A stretch of 22,059 nucleotides of DNA from IMG/VR virus record IMGVR_UViG_3300035034_003771, positions 1 through 22,059 of that record. One strand, written 5' to 3'. This document shows, piece by piece, positions 7,101-14,531 of this stretch. The position numbers and the translations under genes were made by a program. The number at the start of each line of letters is the position of its first letter. Position 1 is the stretch's first letter. A model generated the notes under the pieces. The model had not been told where the DNA came from. It made no database searches and was given only the letters and a program-made list of their open reading frames with translations. This DNA is from a virus.

Positions 7101-8476
7101 TAAGAAGAAACAGAAACCACAGGATAATCCGTAGGCTGGCCAAAGTTTAGTGGCGATACATACTGACCACGCACGCTATTAAATCGTTTACTACGGCTAT
7201 GGCGTGTTTGCACAGCAATACGATCACGCAAATCTGATTCATCATAGGCAACCGTTGGCGTGCGATAAGCAGCTGCTAGCATCACCCATTGTGAACCGAC
7301 TGGAAAGAATGTGCCACCCATACTTGAAAGCAAAGGCACAATCAGCTCATTCCACTCTTTATTAATATAAAGCACACCATTACAGGTGTAGCGTGGCTCA
7401 GCATTTTTAGTAATAGTATGTGTGCCAGAACCTGAACTGGTAATATTGACCGCTGTAGCTGCTAGCGCATTTGTATAACTACTTGCAAGTTGAATTTGTA
7501 CTTCGCCACTTTCACCCGCTTCACGATGGCGACAAATCACATAATAGTTGGTCGCAAGGCTGATGCCAGTTGGTAGCGTGCCGCTGGTGGTCGCTTGCAC
7601 ACGGTCGCCTGTTTGAAATTCCAGCACCTCTGCATCTAACGCTAAATAATCACTGCTTGCACTAACGTTATCAACTGTATGTGCAACGCTCTTTGTCGTC
7701 ACAAATTCATCGCAGATATTTGCTTCTGATGTCACATAGCTATCATTAATACGATCAGTCGCACTCGCAACACCATACCCTGTTTCGTCGGTGAAAAAGT
7801 CACGGATACATAAGGCAGGGTTTGGTGTCCAGTAAGTAGTACTGGTGCGCGTATCATATGTTTTTACGCCTTTTACTTCCGCCTCAACCAATGGCAAGCC
7901 GGTTGGAAATACTTCCGTATCTGCTTCAAAGCGAATATATAAGTAAGTATGTCCACGAAAGCGGAAGTTACTATCCACAATTGAAACGTCATTGATTAAA
8001 TCGCTATCGGCGGCTTGGCTAGCAGTTCCTAAATGTTTTTTAACTCTAACTTTGCCGCTATATTTTCCACTGGTAACATTGCCTGAACCATTAATTTGCT
8101 CACTATGAATTGGCTCACCATTAAAGTAGATGGTTCCTATTTCTTCACATTCATGTGCGGCAAGTACAATCACCACATGGTGATATTTATTGCTATTCGT
8201 TGTTTCCCAAAATTTAATAGCACCTGAAATACGCGCCTCACCATAAACCACACGCCACTCAGTAGAAGACTCCTTCACCTGAATCGTGCGCGAACTTCCC
8301 TCTGCCCTAAAATCAAATTGTGGAGTCTTTGATTTTGGAGCAAATGCAGTCTGTAATAAAGTTGCAGCTGCACTCAAAGCACCAAGTACAAGCGCTGTTG
8401 AAAGCGCGTAGCCTGCAGTTACAGCACCAGCAGTTGTTGCCGCAGCAGCAATAATAACGGGAATAGCAGCAGGCAT
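4169..8476 (-). CDS. Giant gpJ-like host-specificity (central tail tip) protein
   Basis: This 1435-aa tail-tip protein occupies the lambda gpJ / GTA gp15 position after the NlpC/P60-like gene. An Ala-rich hydrophobic N-terminus (1-48) is followed by a hub region (about 50-560) with VVYGEARISGAI and phage-tail_3-like features. An inserted beta module sits at about 259-359 (TGDRVQATTSGTLPTGISL). Two fibronectin-III-like domains follow (about 592-690 and 695-790). A beta module at about 960-1150 begins NYIRNNTMGGGVVG. A LamG/concanavalin-like domain (about 1153-1295) includes FAVRIEAMYLGEL and DSFKVCVNGGAIG, and a short beta C-terminal domain ends the protein. The last modules probably bind surface glycan or receptor; this is inference. 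The ATG at 8476 shares its first base with the last base of the upstream stop (TAATG). Confidence 0.85.
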   Translation of the reverse strand: MPAAIPVIIAAAATTAGAVTAGYALSTALVLGALSAAATLLQTAFAPKSKTPQFDFRAEGSSRTIQVKESSTEWRVVYGEARISGAIKFWETTNSNKYHHVVIVLAAHECEEIGTIYFNGEPIHSEQINGSGNVTSGKYSGKVRVKKHLGTASQAADSDLINDVSIVDSNFRFRGHTYLYIRFEADTEVFPTGLPLVEAEVKGVKTYDTRTSTTYWTPNPALCIRDFFTDETGYGVASATDRINDSYVTSEANICDEFVTTKSVAHTVDNVSASSDYLALDAEVLEFQTGDRVQATTSGTLPTGISLATNYYVICRHREAGESGEVQIQLASSYTNALAATAVNITSSGSGTHTITKNAEPRYTCNGVLYINKEWNELIVPLLSSMGGTFFPVGSQWVMLAAAYRTPTVAYDESDLRDRIAVQTRHSRSKRFNSVRGQYVSPLNFGQPTDYPVVSVSSYVTADGDDVIYEQFDTPFTSRSNTAQRLAQIKINQHRREITAEAKLKITGMQSQAGDVVEFSNDRFGWEDKSFEVVSHTLLSFEDDNGDPAWGCDFTLRETDSDVYSFTASSDETAVSPAPTTTLPDASTVIPPTDLTLASGTAYLYRKKDGTVVTRIYASWTASVDFYVRSYEVQMKRSAESEWEPATNPGDQTFVYIWDAEDGDAYDVRVRAMNSLGIRSAWVTASNHTVIGKTTPPADVADFSAQQNGNVVNFRWTQVADQDLSGYEIRFSSKGSFVWEDATVLTKVTKGTLVTNGAVPPGAQTAGVKAVDTSGNHSTNATTFDITVRNTNDVITEAQQDSRWSGFRTNLLIHDVSGRLVPTSMDSDSMGDDFNIFDSYVYNPETSCYYEAPEIDLGFTANEVRIYAQPLTAGAGAGEVGNADIQLAVAYDEAVMPRALVLPNHTLFDAATFSRSGDTATYQDSLFNTIDTLANTPRWYYYSVSYSALLIEGQRINYIRNNTMGGGVVGVVGSGGSLPTNWSAFNPANLNYEVIEISSRAGKEYIRLRIYGTPTSTNTLQIFPEVTTRIDGLDGETWTNSFFLSLVEGSLTNINNIALGINEYTSGGSYVAGGSSPDVKNQLTTELLRFEDTRTLSGGGTVGKVRGLLNVRVFSGLAVDLTLDIGLPQVEEGAFASTPIKTSGTEETRSDESLTFAVSDIEGFNTEEFAVRIEAMYLGELDANTGRRLFEVSNGASSIQRAGVGILSGGNLGAYAVKDGGVVSAITGQSSPSSEVPYIIIASFKKDSFKVCVNGGAIGKDTTGDMPTDLTQITICNAGLLNYPGFALIKSIKLYPFEFTDDYMQSGSTEGGEVPDGFIDWSVGTVDARYVRQRLELTNDDTPGYIEQFTAVADTKDRAENTGTVTIGASGTTITFADYGIEQFHLIPDVQVSAIGSSALFTTFENVTKTSVDIHVFNGAGTEVGGDVNVTLSGV

Positions 8477-8904
8477 TAATCAATCGTCCAAGCAATAGTT
8501 GCTAATGATAAAGGCTTGGTGATTAGTCCTTTTTCGCTCACCACCAAACAATGACGACCCGTCAAATCAACAACAGCAAGTGCATCGCCATCTGGTGTAC
8601 CAATCAACACTACATCGCCACGCTTAGCAAAAGCAGCATTATCTAACTCAATAAATCCAAACTGCTTTGCAAGTTTCCTAAATGTTTCTTTCAAACCTCC
8701 ACCTGCAAAACGCTTCAATGCACCATAAGCACCACGCTTGGTTTTATATTTACCGCGAAATGATTTGGCAGGATCTTCACCTGTCATGGCAAGAACGGCA
8801 TTACATGCAAATAACGCACAATCGTGGTTGCCCCACTCAAATGGTTTTCCAGCAGCTGCGCGAATCACTTCACCCAGTTTCTTCTGCCAATCATCAAATC
8901 GCAT
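8476..8904 (-). CDS. DUF6950 / NlpC-P60-like tail tip protein
   Basis: This 142-aa protein occupies the lambda gpK / GTA gp14 slot and is probably a papain-fold wall peptidase or its structural relative. FEWGNHDCALFACNA (Cys29 as candidate nucleophile) is typical of the family. It is followed by KYKTKRGAYGAL, then AKRGDVVLIGTPDGDALAVV and the ending LSLATIAWTID. The usual NlpC/P60 histidine strand (HVGI-like) is not obvious; the ALAVVDLTG strand occupies that place, with a His only a few residues later. Activity is therefore uncertain. It overlaps both neighbours by one base, so translation is coupled. Confidence 0.75.
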   Translation of the reverse strand: MRFDDWQKKLGEVIRAAAGKPFEWGNHDCALFACNAVLAMTGEDPAKSFRGKYKTKRGAYGALKRFAGGGLKETFRKLAKQFGFIELDNAAFAKRGDVVLIGTPDGDALAVVDLTGRHCLVVSEKGLITKPLSLATIAWTID

Positions 8905-9464
8905 TAATTTTTACCCCATACAATTTCTTTATTTTGAAGTCCCGCTGCAAAATCAAACGCCGTATCATCTGGATAGGTGATTGCTTGGTCTTCTGGTGTC
9001 CAGTTTCTAATAATCGCTCTGCGAAAATCGATAAGATCATTTTCAATAGAAAGTGAAATATTGCAGTTATCCGCTCCTTCATCGATGCTCATCGTATCGA
9101 TGGCACCTTTAAAATGCTGGTAAGGATCAACAATCAAGTTAAAGCTAGTATTAAGTGCGGCAAACCACACATTGGCTATGCGCCCCTGATAATCTTCCGA
9201 TAGAGCATATGAAAGAATTTCCGAAGGCACGCCACTCAAGCTTAACGTTAAACCAGCTGCTTCTAGCACTTCTGTTTCCATAATCTCGCTGATGGCAATC
9301 AATCCACCCGCACCATTATAAGTTTCACTGTCGTAGCTGATGGTGCCAATACCATTCCACAAATTAAGATCGCCTGAATCAAACTCAAGTTTGACCAAGA
9401 TAATTGGCATCAGTGATTCAGCGGTAACTTCCGTCACCATGCCACTTGTTAAACTACGCGCCAT
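8904..9464 (-). CDS. Tail tip / hub protein (GTA gp13-like position)
   Basis: The preferred start is the ATG at 9464, which overlaps the upstream stop (TAATG) and has AGAGGC upstream, giving 186 aa; a TTG at 9482 is possible. The protein has features of the minor tail proteins found between the distal tail protein and the NlpC/P60 gene in alphaproteobacterial phages: FDSGDLNLWNGIGTISYDSE, LSLSGVPSEILSYAL, EDYQGRIANVWFAAL and the C-terminal ending GLQNKEIVWGKN. It probably forms part of the tail hub, like GTA gp13 or lambda gpL, by position. No enzyme motif is seen. Confidence 0.7.
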   Translation of the reverse strand: MARSLTSGMVTEVTAESLMPIILVKLEFDSGDLNLWNGIGTISYDSETYNGAGGLIAISEIMETEVLEAAGLTLSLSGVPSEILSYALSEDYQGRIANVWFAALNTSFNLIVDPYQHFKGAIDTMSIDEGADNCNISLSIENDLIDFRRAIIRNWTPEDQAITYPDDTAFDFAAGLQNKEIVWGKN

Positions 9465-10084
9465 TAAAATGCCTCTGAGCAACTAAACGATACTTCATAA
9501 TGCATCGCCTCATTAATAGAAAAAGGAATGCTGTTTTCAGATAAACGCCAGCGTCCTTTAGCAGCAGATAATGTCAATGGATCGTTATCGCCTGGCGAAG
9601 TTCTCAAATTAGGCCAAATCGTCAATGTTGCATCACCCGATCCATCACTATCCGTATCTTCTAAAACCTTATGCAACCGTGTTGCGCTTCCACTGCCCAA
9701 ACTAAAATAATCACCAGCTTTTAAAATGTTGGTTTGGCTAGTGTCCCACCCATCGGTTTCCAATGCATTACCTGTTTGGCTAGCGCCTTTCACAAGTGGT
9801 GTACCTGTAGCAAGTCCACGTGGTGTTTCACCTGCGGGATCACCCATCAAAAACGTGCCATATTTTCCATCGAGTCTCAAAAAAAACGCAACCCATTCTT
9901 CAGCTTCTTCACGCGTCATCATAGGAAGTGTCACTTGCGCTTCCCACCATTGACCAGGATGTTTTTGAATCTGCTGCTGACCAGTGAATGGGCTACGAGA
10001 TGCAGCAACTACCGAATGGCCAGCAAGCACGATGCTTTTAATACCTGTTACAGTTGGCAATGTTAATGGATAGGTAATTGTCAT
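9464..10084 (-). CDS. Minor tail / distal tail protein
   Basis: This 206-aa protein follows the tape measure and lies at the GTA gp12 / distal-tail position. Family-like stretches are SPFTGQQQIQKHPGQWWEAQ, LPMMTREEAEEWVAFFLRLD, GTFLMGDPAGETPRG, LKAGDYFSLGSGSATRLHKV and LTIWPNLRTSPGD near the end. These are seen in many siphovirus minor tail proteins. It probably forms the ring connecting tube to tip. A Shine-Dalgarno (AAGGGC) lies inside the end of the tape measure gene eight bases before the ATG, and the stop overlaps the next gene's ATG. The functional name comes from order and general resemblance. Confidence 0.7.
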   Translation of the reverse strand: MTITYPLTLPTVTGIKSIVLAGHSVVAASRSPFTGQQQIQKHPGQWWEAQVTLPMMTREEAEEWVAFFLRLDGKYGTFLMGDPAGETPRGLATGTPLVKGASQTGNALETDGWDTSQTNILKAGDYFSLGSGSATRLHKVLEDTDSDGSGDATLTIWPNLRTSPGDNDPLTLSAAKGRWRLSENSIPFSINEAMHYEVSFSCSEAF

Positions 10085-10085
10085 C

Positions 10086-11930
10086 TTATGCCCTTAAATA
10101 TGAAGGGTTGCGCTGATTCTTGTTCTGCACTGCTTTTACGGCACGCCCTTCAATCGATGAATCCACTCGCTTTAATGCATCCATAATACGTCGCTCAACA
10201 CCTGCTTCAGCACCACGCGCATCAATATTATAAACAATACTTCCGCCAGATGATGACCCTGAACGCTGCTGTGCTGGTGTTTCTACTGTCACCCGCTCAC
10301 CTGCGCTTGCCATAAAAGACACTGGTACATTATCGGTACCTGGCTTACCTCCCACCTCAAATGATCCACCTCTTGCAAAAGCAGGAACACCAGCTGTGGT
10401 TCCACCACTAAAGTAACTTCCTGCCGCACTTATGCCGGCACTAATCAACCCACCTAATCCGCCGCCACCTCCGCCACCAATTGCATTCTTGGCATTTAAT
10501 TGCTGCTGAATAATATTTTGCAGAACATCCACCGCCACATTGCCAAGGTCTTTCCATGATTTGATTTGACCATTAATCGCTTGCTCTGAAACACTATCAA
10601 TGACACTTTTAAGATCATTACCCGAAGCAGCTGCTTCCCGTTGTTTTTCACTCTGAATATCAAGTGCATTGCCTGCATTCTCAATGGCGCGATTATAGGT
10701 ATCTTGAGTGATTGCACCTTGCTTCTGTAACTCGTTCAATTCAACAACATTGGCTTGATATTCTTCAAGCGGTGTGCGCACTGATTGTGTAATACTTTCA
10801 CCACGCTTCATTAATTCTTGTTGTTCTTTAATAGATTCTAAATCTATGCCACCACTAGGTGCCGAAGGGCTAGGCAATGCTTTAGATACTGATGCAGCAT
10901 TATTCTTTGCCCTTTCAAATTCGTTAGCGATTCCCTTTGCTCGCTCCTCCATGATTTTAAACGCTTCTTTTGATGTATCGCTATCAATAACACCAAACAT
11001 TTCTGATGCTTTAATACCAACAGATGCAAACCCATCACGAGCAGCTCCAAAGAAGTTGCCCAAACCAGTACCAAGCGCATTCACCCATTTTAATGCTTCT
11101 GTAATCTTTGGAATCATATCCACAAAACTTTGTGATAGTTTTGAAATCTCAGGTGCAAGTTCTACTACAGCAGCAGTAACTTTGGTGCTTAAAACGCGTG
11201 ATAGAATATCTAACTGATCATTGGCTTTTTCAGAATTTCTTAATAGGGATTCATCAATCACTAATCCAAGCTCACGTGCTTTTGCAGAAAAAACATCTAA
11301 TCCTGCAACGCCTTGGTTCATCAGATTCACCATGTCCACGCCAGTGCGACCAAATGCGGCATTTGCAAGTGCAGCTTTAAGCGTAGCATCTTCAGTGTTT
11401 GCAATCGCATCTGTCATTAAGCGATAAGCTTCATCGGTAGACTTTGCATTTTGTATGTTAGCCAGGAGCGATGGATCAACTTTCTTTAATACCGTAATCA
11501 ACGAACCGGTACCAGCTTGCGCCTCACCTACACGTTTGGCAAAACCCTGTAACGCTTTATCAAACGCCTCCGTACTCACACCAGACTGGCTTGCAGCAAA
11601 GCGGTATTCTTGCAGTTTAGCCGTAGAAATCCCGATAGAATCCGAGGTCTTAGCAATGGCATCGGCGGCTTCGATTGAGCTTTTAATCAACAACCCTAAA
11701 CCGGCAGCACCAGCAGCCAAACCAACCCCTGCAGGTAGATTTAGCAAGCTTCCTGCAAGGCCAGAAACAGCACCTTTTGTGCGATTAAAACCGCGATTAA
11801 CATCACCTAAAAAACGGTTCATCTTAGTAGAACTAGCTTTTAATGACTTCTCAGCCTTGCCAATATTCTTGGTAAAGGAAGCGCTGTTTGCTTTCAAATC
11901 AACTGCCATCGTGCCGATTTTTATTGCCAC
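10086..11930 (-). CDS. Tape measure protein
   Basis: This 614-aa, helix-rich protein follows the chaperone gene. The N-terminal AVDLKANSASFTKNIGKAEK pattern is common in tape measures. A hydrophobic Gly/Ala segment follows at about 62-83 (NLPAGVGLAAGAAGLGLLI), then long helices, a Gly-rich stretch near 480-490 and the recurring C-terminal motif FARGGSFEVGGKPGTDNVPV. It sets tail length and later helps DNA entry. At roughly 0.15 nm per residue the tail would be up to about 90 nm (inference). The start is GTG at 11930 with GAGGT eight bases upstream; this Shine-Dalgarno overlaps the end of the frameshifted chaperone reading frame. Confidence 0.9.
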   Translation of the reverse strand: MAIKIGTMAVDLKANSASFTKNIGKAEKSLKASSTKMNRFLGDVNRGFNRTKGAVSGLAGSLLNLPAGVGLAAGAAGLGLLIKSSIEAADAIAKTSDSIGISTAKLQEYRFAASQSGVSTEAFDKALQGFAKRVGEAQAGTGSLITVLKKVDPSLLANIQNAKSTDEAYRLMTDAIANTEDATLKAALANAAFGRTGVDMVNLMNQGVAGLDVFSAKARELGLVIDESLLRNSEKANDQLDILSRVLSTKVTAAVVELAPEISKLSQSFVDMIPKITEALKWVNALGTGLGNFFGAARDGFASVGIKASEMFGVIDSDTSKEAFKIMEERAKGIANEFERAKNNAASVSKALPSPSAPSGGIDLESIKEQQELMKRGESITQSVRTPLEEYQANVVELNELQKQGAITQDTYNRAIENAGNALDIQSEKQREAAASGNDLKSVIDSVSEQAINGQIKSWKDLGNVAVDVLQNIIQQQLNAKNAIGGGGGGGLGGLISAGISAAGSYFSGGTTAGVPAFARGGSFEVGGKPGTDNVPVSFMASAGERVTVETPAQQRSGSSSGGSIVYNIDARGAEAGVERRIMDALKRVDSSIEGRAVKAVQNKNQRNPSYLRA

Positions 11931-11935
11931 TTTCT

Positions 11936-12477
11936 TTACCTCTTTTTTAAGTTTGCTTCCGCACGCGCAATTAAATTTTGCTTATCCGTTTCTTCTCTGG
12001 CTTCGTTATATTTAAGTTTAAAATAGGCACGCCACTCGGCTATTTCTGCACTATCGATACGCGACAACATTTCATGCACCGTCATGCCAAGCTTTAATGC
12101 CAAGTCAAAATAGAACCGGCGGCTAGGCCGCCGTATTAGTTTTTTATTGTTGTTTCTTCATCGTTTAATTTATTCAACTTATTAGCAATCCAAAATAAAC
12201 GATCCAATGCTTTAGAACTCTTTTTGCCAAGCGCCTCAGCTTCTTCATTCGTGAATAGTCGGTTGCCTTCGCTGTCCACTACTGCAAATGAAACGGCAAG
12301 AGCGCGAGTGTTCTTTGCACCGGCAATTATTTTTTGCTCTAACGCATCACGCTCTAATCCTGTGAGTGTTCTTACCTTTACTTTTCCACCCCATTCGGGC
12401 ACATCAACAATTTCAGAGGGCAGATCATTAGCAGATAAAATTTGCTGTTTGGTGAGTAGTTGTGCTTCTTTAGTCAT
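11936..12477 (-). CDS. Tail assembly chaperone, -1 frameshift product (GT-like)
   Basis: The frame starts at ATG 12477, reads 113 codons to AAC (12139-12141), slips back one base at A AAA AAC and continues with CTA (12139-12137) for 67 more codons to TAA ending at 11936, giving a 180-aa fusion. The extension has no start of its own that would cover it. It reads as a clear DUF4035-type tail protein: RRFYFDLALKLGMTVHEML, then SAEIAEWRAYFKLKY and a charged tail. This is the T part of a lambda G/GT-type system, which binds the tape measure and recruits tail-tube subunits. The G part alone is the short product ending at 12136. Confidence 0.8.
12117..12145 (-). promoter_or_regulatory. Programmed -1 frameshift signal: slippery heptamer plus hairpin
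   Basis: On the - strand, the heptamer A AAA AAC (12145-12139) lies in the right phase (zero frame ATA AAA AAC TAA) and directly before the stop. After a five-base spacer (TAATA) comes a perfect 7-bp stem CGGCGGC-CTA-GCCGCCG (12133-12117). Slippery site, spacing and stem match the standard layout of -1 ribosomal frameshift signals. Confidence 0.85.
12136..12477 (-). CDS. Tail assembly chaperone, short form (G-like)
   Basis: This 113-aa, charged protein sits between tail tube and tape measure, the G position of lambda. It contains VDVPEWGGKVKVRTLTGLER, a pattern common in siphovirus tail assembly chaperones, and a helical C-terminus ending ETTIKN. Termination at TAA (12138-12136) gives the abundant short form, while slippage at the preceding A AAA AAC gives the long form. 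The two forms are expected to coat the tape measure in a fixed ratio during tail assembly and to be absent from the virion. A terminator upstream at 12502-12525 should lower its expression relative to the tube. Confidence 0.8.
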   Translation of the reverse strand: MTKEAQLLTKQQILSANDLPSEIVDVPEWGGKVKVRTLTGLERDALEQKIIAGAKNTRALAVSFAVVDSEGNRLFTNEEAEALGKKSSKALDRLFWIANKLNKLNDEETTIKN

Positions 12478-12501
12478 GGTTTACCTTTAGATTTTAGACA
12501 T

Positions 12502-12525
12502 AAAAAAACGCAGCCAAAGCCACGT
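12502..12525 (-). terminator. Intrinsic terminator after the tail-tube genes
   Basis: On the - strand, ACGTGGC-TTTG-GCTGCGT forms a 7-bp stem with two G-T wobbles, directly followed by a run of seven T. It separates the tail-tube genes from the chaperone and tape measure, a place where reduced expression makes sense. Confidence 0.7.
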
Positions 12526-12550
12526 TGTAAAATAGCAATAAGTTAAGTAA

Positions 12551-12964
12551 TTAACTTTCTGCACGAGTAAGCGTTCCAGCAGATACGATAGAAAGAGAAG
12601 CCTTTGCGGTATCACCCACACCATTTCCAAACGGATTATAAGTAGTAATTAAACCACTACCTGAATAGTTAGGATTGCTCGTGCTTACACTCCCTGAATC
12701 TGGTCGTACAATGCAAGTAACAGCATCGCCAGCATCTGCCAGCGCCCAAATCAAATCATCTTCTGCACTATTTGCAAAGTCCTGGTTAAATTCAATCTCA
12801 AGTGACCAGCTCTTTAAACCACCAAGATTGATTCTAGTACCATCACCCATTGCCGTTGCATCTTGTGCCTCGGTTTCAAAACCAAGTGCCACATTACTTA
12901 CGTGATCACTAATATCATTGCCACCAATGCTGACAAATGCATTTGTTAAAACTTGTACACCCAT
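12551..12964 (-). CDS. Tail tube protein (short paralogue)
   Basis: This 137-aa protein is a likely tail-tube subunit. The N-terminal 60 residues share roughly 40% identity by eye with the larger neighbour upstream: GGNDIS, LGFETEAQDAT, GTRINLGGL and a following beta strand. Its size is nearer a minimal tube protein (one beta-sandwich domain). It has a strong Shine-Dalgarno (AAGGAG) and is followed by a terminator, both consistent with high expression. Which of the two paralogues forms the main tube cannot be decided from sequence. It starts 12 bases after the other gene ends. Confidence 0.7.
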   Translation of the reverse strand: MGVQVLTNAFVSIGGNDISDHVSNVALGFETEAQDATAMGDGTRINLGGLKSWSLEIEFNQDFANSAEDDLIWALADAGDAVTCIVRPDSGSVSTSNPNYSGSGLITTYNPFGNGVGDTAKASLSIVSAGTLTRAES

Positions 12965-12976
12965 GGTATTTTCTCC

Positions 12977-13693
12977 TTATAAGATGCCCATTAGAACGAT
13001 GAATGAAAAAGAAGGATCCGAGCCGGTGATTGTAAAATCTGATCGCCACCACGTATCCGTTATTGCGCCATCAAATGTCATAAATTGACTTCCGATGGCA
13101 TTAACTTGATCGAATGTAATTCGTGTCGTTTCACTGCCTGAAAAATCATCAGCAGCATCACTTTCAATCATCACATCCAATGTATCCGAATCAGACGCTT
13201 CTAATACGTGAAGCGCTGCCCAAATTTTCTGAGAAGAAGAAACAGCACCTAGCTGTTGCGCATCACTATTTGCACTACTGCTTACATCTTCTTTATTTGC
13301 TAAAATATTACCTCTTATTAACCTATCAGCACCAACTGCTTCTGCACTAAAGCTATGTAACTCACCAACCTGAGCGCCTAGATTATATGACGAATGAAGT
13401 GCTTTGAAGAAATAAGCAATACTGCCTTCACTAGAGGCATCTGCAAAACTCAATATATTTGTATTATTGCCAACATTACCAAATAAAAAACCTGGATCAA
13501 CAATAGGATCCACATACCCTTCAATCGAAGCATTCACAGCTCGCAATCCCGCTTTATTAATGCGTGTATCATTGCCAAAGGTGGTAGCGTCTTGTGCTTC
13601 TCGCTCATAACCAAGTCCAATCGCATTCGCTGCGCCGGTTATATCGTATCCACCAAACCATATCTTTTGGTTACTCAGTGTTTGAATGCCCAT
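12977..13693 (-). CDS. Tail tube protein (long paralogue)
   Basis: This 238-aa probable major tail protein shares with the following gene the N-terminal MGxQxLxN start, GGYDIT, LGYEREAQDAT, and NDTRINKAGL. It is about 100 residues longer, with added beta-rich segments such as AYFFKALHSSYNLGAQ and a C-terminal TWWRSDFTITGSDPSFSF block. The extra part could be a surface domain or simply a larger tube fold. Translation is linked to the DUF3168 gene: GAGGAAGAATAA of that gene's end supplies its Shine-Dalgarno. Confidence 0.7.
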   Translation of the reverse strand: MGIQTLSNQKIWFGGYDITGAANAIGLGYEREAQDATTFGNDTRINKAGLRAVNASIEGYVDPIVDPGFLFGNVGNNTNILSFADASSEGSIAYFFKALHSSYNLGAQVGELHSFSAEAVGADRLIRGNILANKEDVSSSANSDAQQLGAVSSSQKIWAALHVLEASDSDTLDVMIESDAADDFSGSETTRITFDQVNAIGSQFMTFDGAITDTWWRSDFTITGSDPSFSFIVLMGIL

Positions 13694-13695
13694 AA

Positions 13696-14100
13696 TTATT
13701 CTTCCTCATAGATGACTTCAAAATCTAAGGTAGATCCCACCAGCTTAAAATCTGGTTCGTAAAGATCACGCCCGCCCTGTAAAATAAAAATGTCTTGAAT
13801 CACTGGATTACTCGCCTGTCGATATCGTGCCAGCGCTTCCTTTAACAATTTAACAACCGATCTAACGCCATTTGCTGAGGTGTAACCTTCTGCCCAAACA
13901 TTAAACTGAAACCTTGCACGTGTCAGCGAATGGTCACTTCCCATCGATGAAACCGGCACAGATGAAACTTGAAAATAATTGATGCAGGGATTAGTTACTT
14001 TTTGCGGTAACTTACCATAATAAATACGACCACTTACAACGCTGTTTAGAGCGCTATAGTTAGTCATGCGCGTTTTTAACGCATCAGCAATATCAGTCAT
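13696..14100 (-). CDS. Tail terminator-like protein (DUF3168)
   Basis: This 134-aa DUF3168 member caps the head-proximal end of the tail. Visible family features are ADALKTRMTNYSALNSVVSG, RIYYGKLPQKVTNPCINYF, SLTRARFQFNVWAEGYTSA and the closing DFEVIYEEE. It follows the HK97 gp10-like gene with a 4-nt ATGA overlap, the standard connector-module order. Confidence 0.85.
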   Translation of the reverse strand: MTDIADALKTRMTNYSALNSVVSGRIYYGKLPQKVTNPCINYFQVSSVPVSSMGSDHSLTRARFQFNVWAEGYTSANGVRSVVKLLKEALARYRQASNPVIQDIFILQGGRDLYEPDFKLVGSTLDFEVIYEEE

Positions 14101-14531
14101 TTGTTAAAACCAGATTTAGAGTATTTACCTGACGCACGCTTTGCTTGACGCGCCAACGATTTTGCCATGGCATTGCCCATGACCTGAAATATATTCTCAA
14201 CATTTTCATCAAAAGCTGGACGCAAGAATGGTTGTGGCTTCATATGTACCGTACCAAACTCAACAAGGTGGGCATGCCTAATGCCCTTTCTTGTTCCCAC
14301 CTGCATCGAAACCGATTCCGGTGCACGCCTATCTTCTTTGATAATAATACCATCACGCAAATCACCATCATCAACCGGTGCATTATCTTTAGCAGATTTT
14401 TGCAGTAGCTTTGCAGCAGCACGAACACCGCCACGTAAGCCATTGCGTGCCAGATTATTTGGCAACTCTTTAAGCACCGCTTCTAGTTCTTTAGCACCTT
14501 TAAGTTCTATCTTCTTTACATCAATCGGCAT
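14097..14531 (-). CDS. HK97 gp10-like head-tail joining protein
   Basis: From the ATG at 14531 this is 144 aa and matches the HK97 gp10 family: helical N-terminus, KELPNNLARNGLRGGVRAAA, APVDDGDLRDGI, then RHAHLVEFGTVHMKPQPFLR and AFDENV. It belongs to the head-tail connector set and probably helps tail completion. The frame is open up to 14576, but the additional residues (MNKLRLLITLLRVLK) are a shadow of the preceding gene, so the inner ATG is preferred; it overlaps that gene's end by 11 bases. Confidence 0.85.
   Translation of the reverse strand: MPIDVKKIELKGAKELEAVLKELPNNLARNGLRGGVRAAAKLLQKSAKDNAPVDDGDLRDGIIIKEDRRAPESVSMQVGTRKGIRHAHLVEFGTVHMKPQPFLRPAFDENVENIFQVMGNAMAKSLARQAKRASGKYSKSGFNK

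Noticed and set aside
8682-9056. A 124-aa + strand open frame
   Set aside because: It lies antisense to two well-supported tail genes and its product has no recognisable features.
11455-12015. A 186-aa + strand open frame antisense to the tape measure
   Set aside because: It is the antisense shadow of an Ala/Ser-rich coding region with no start signal or domain.
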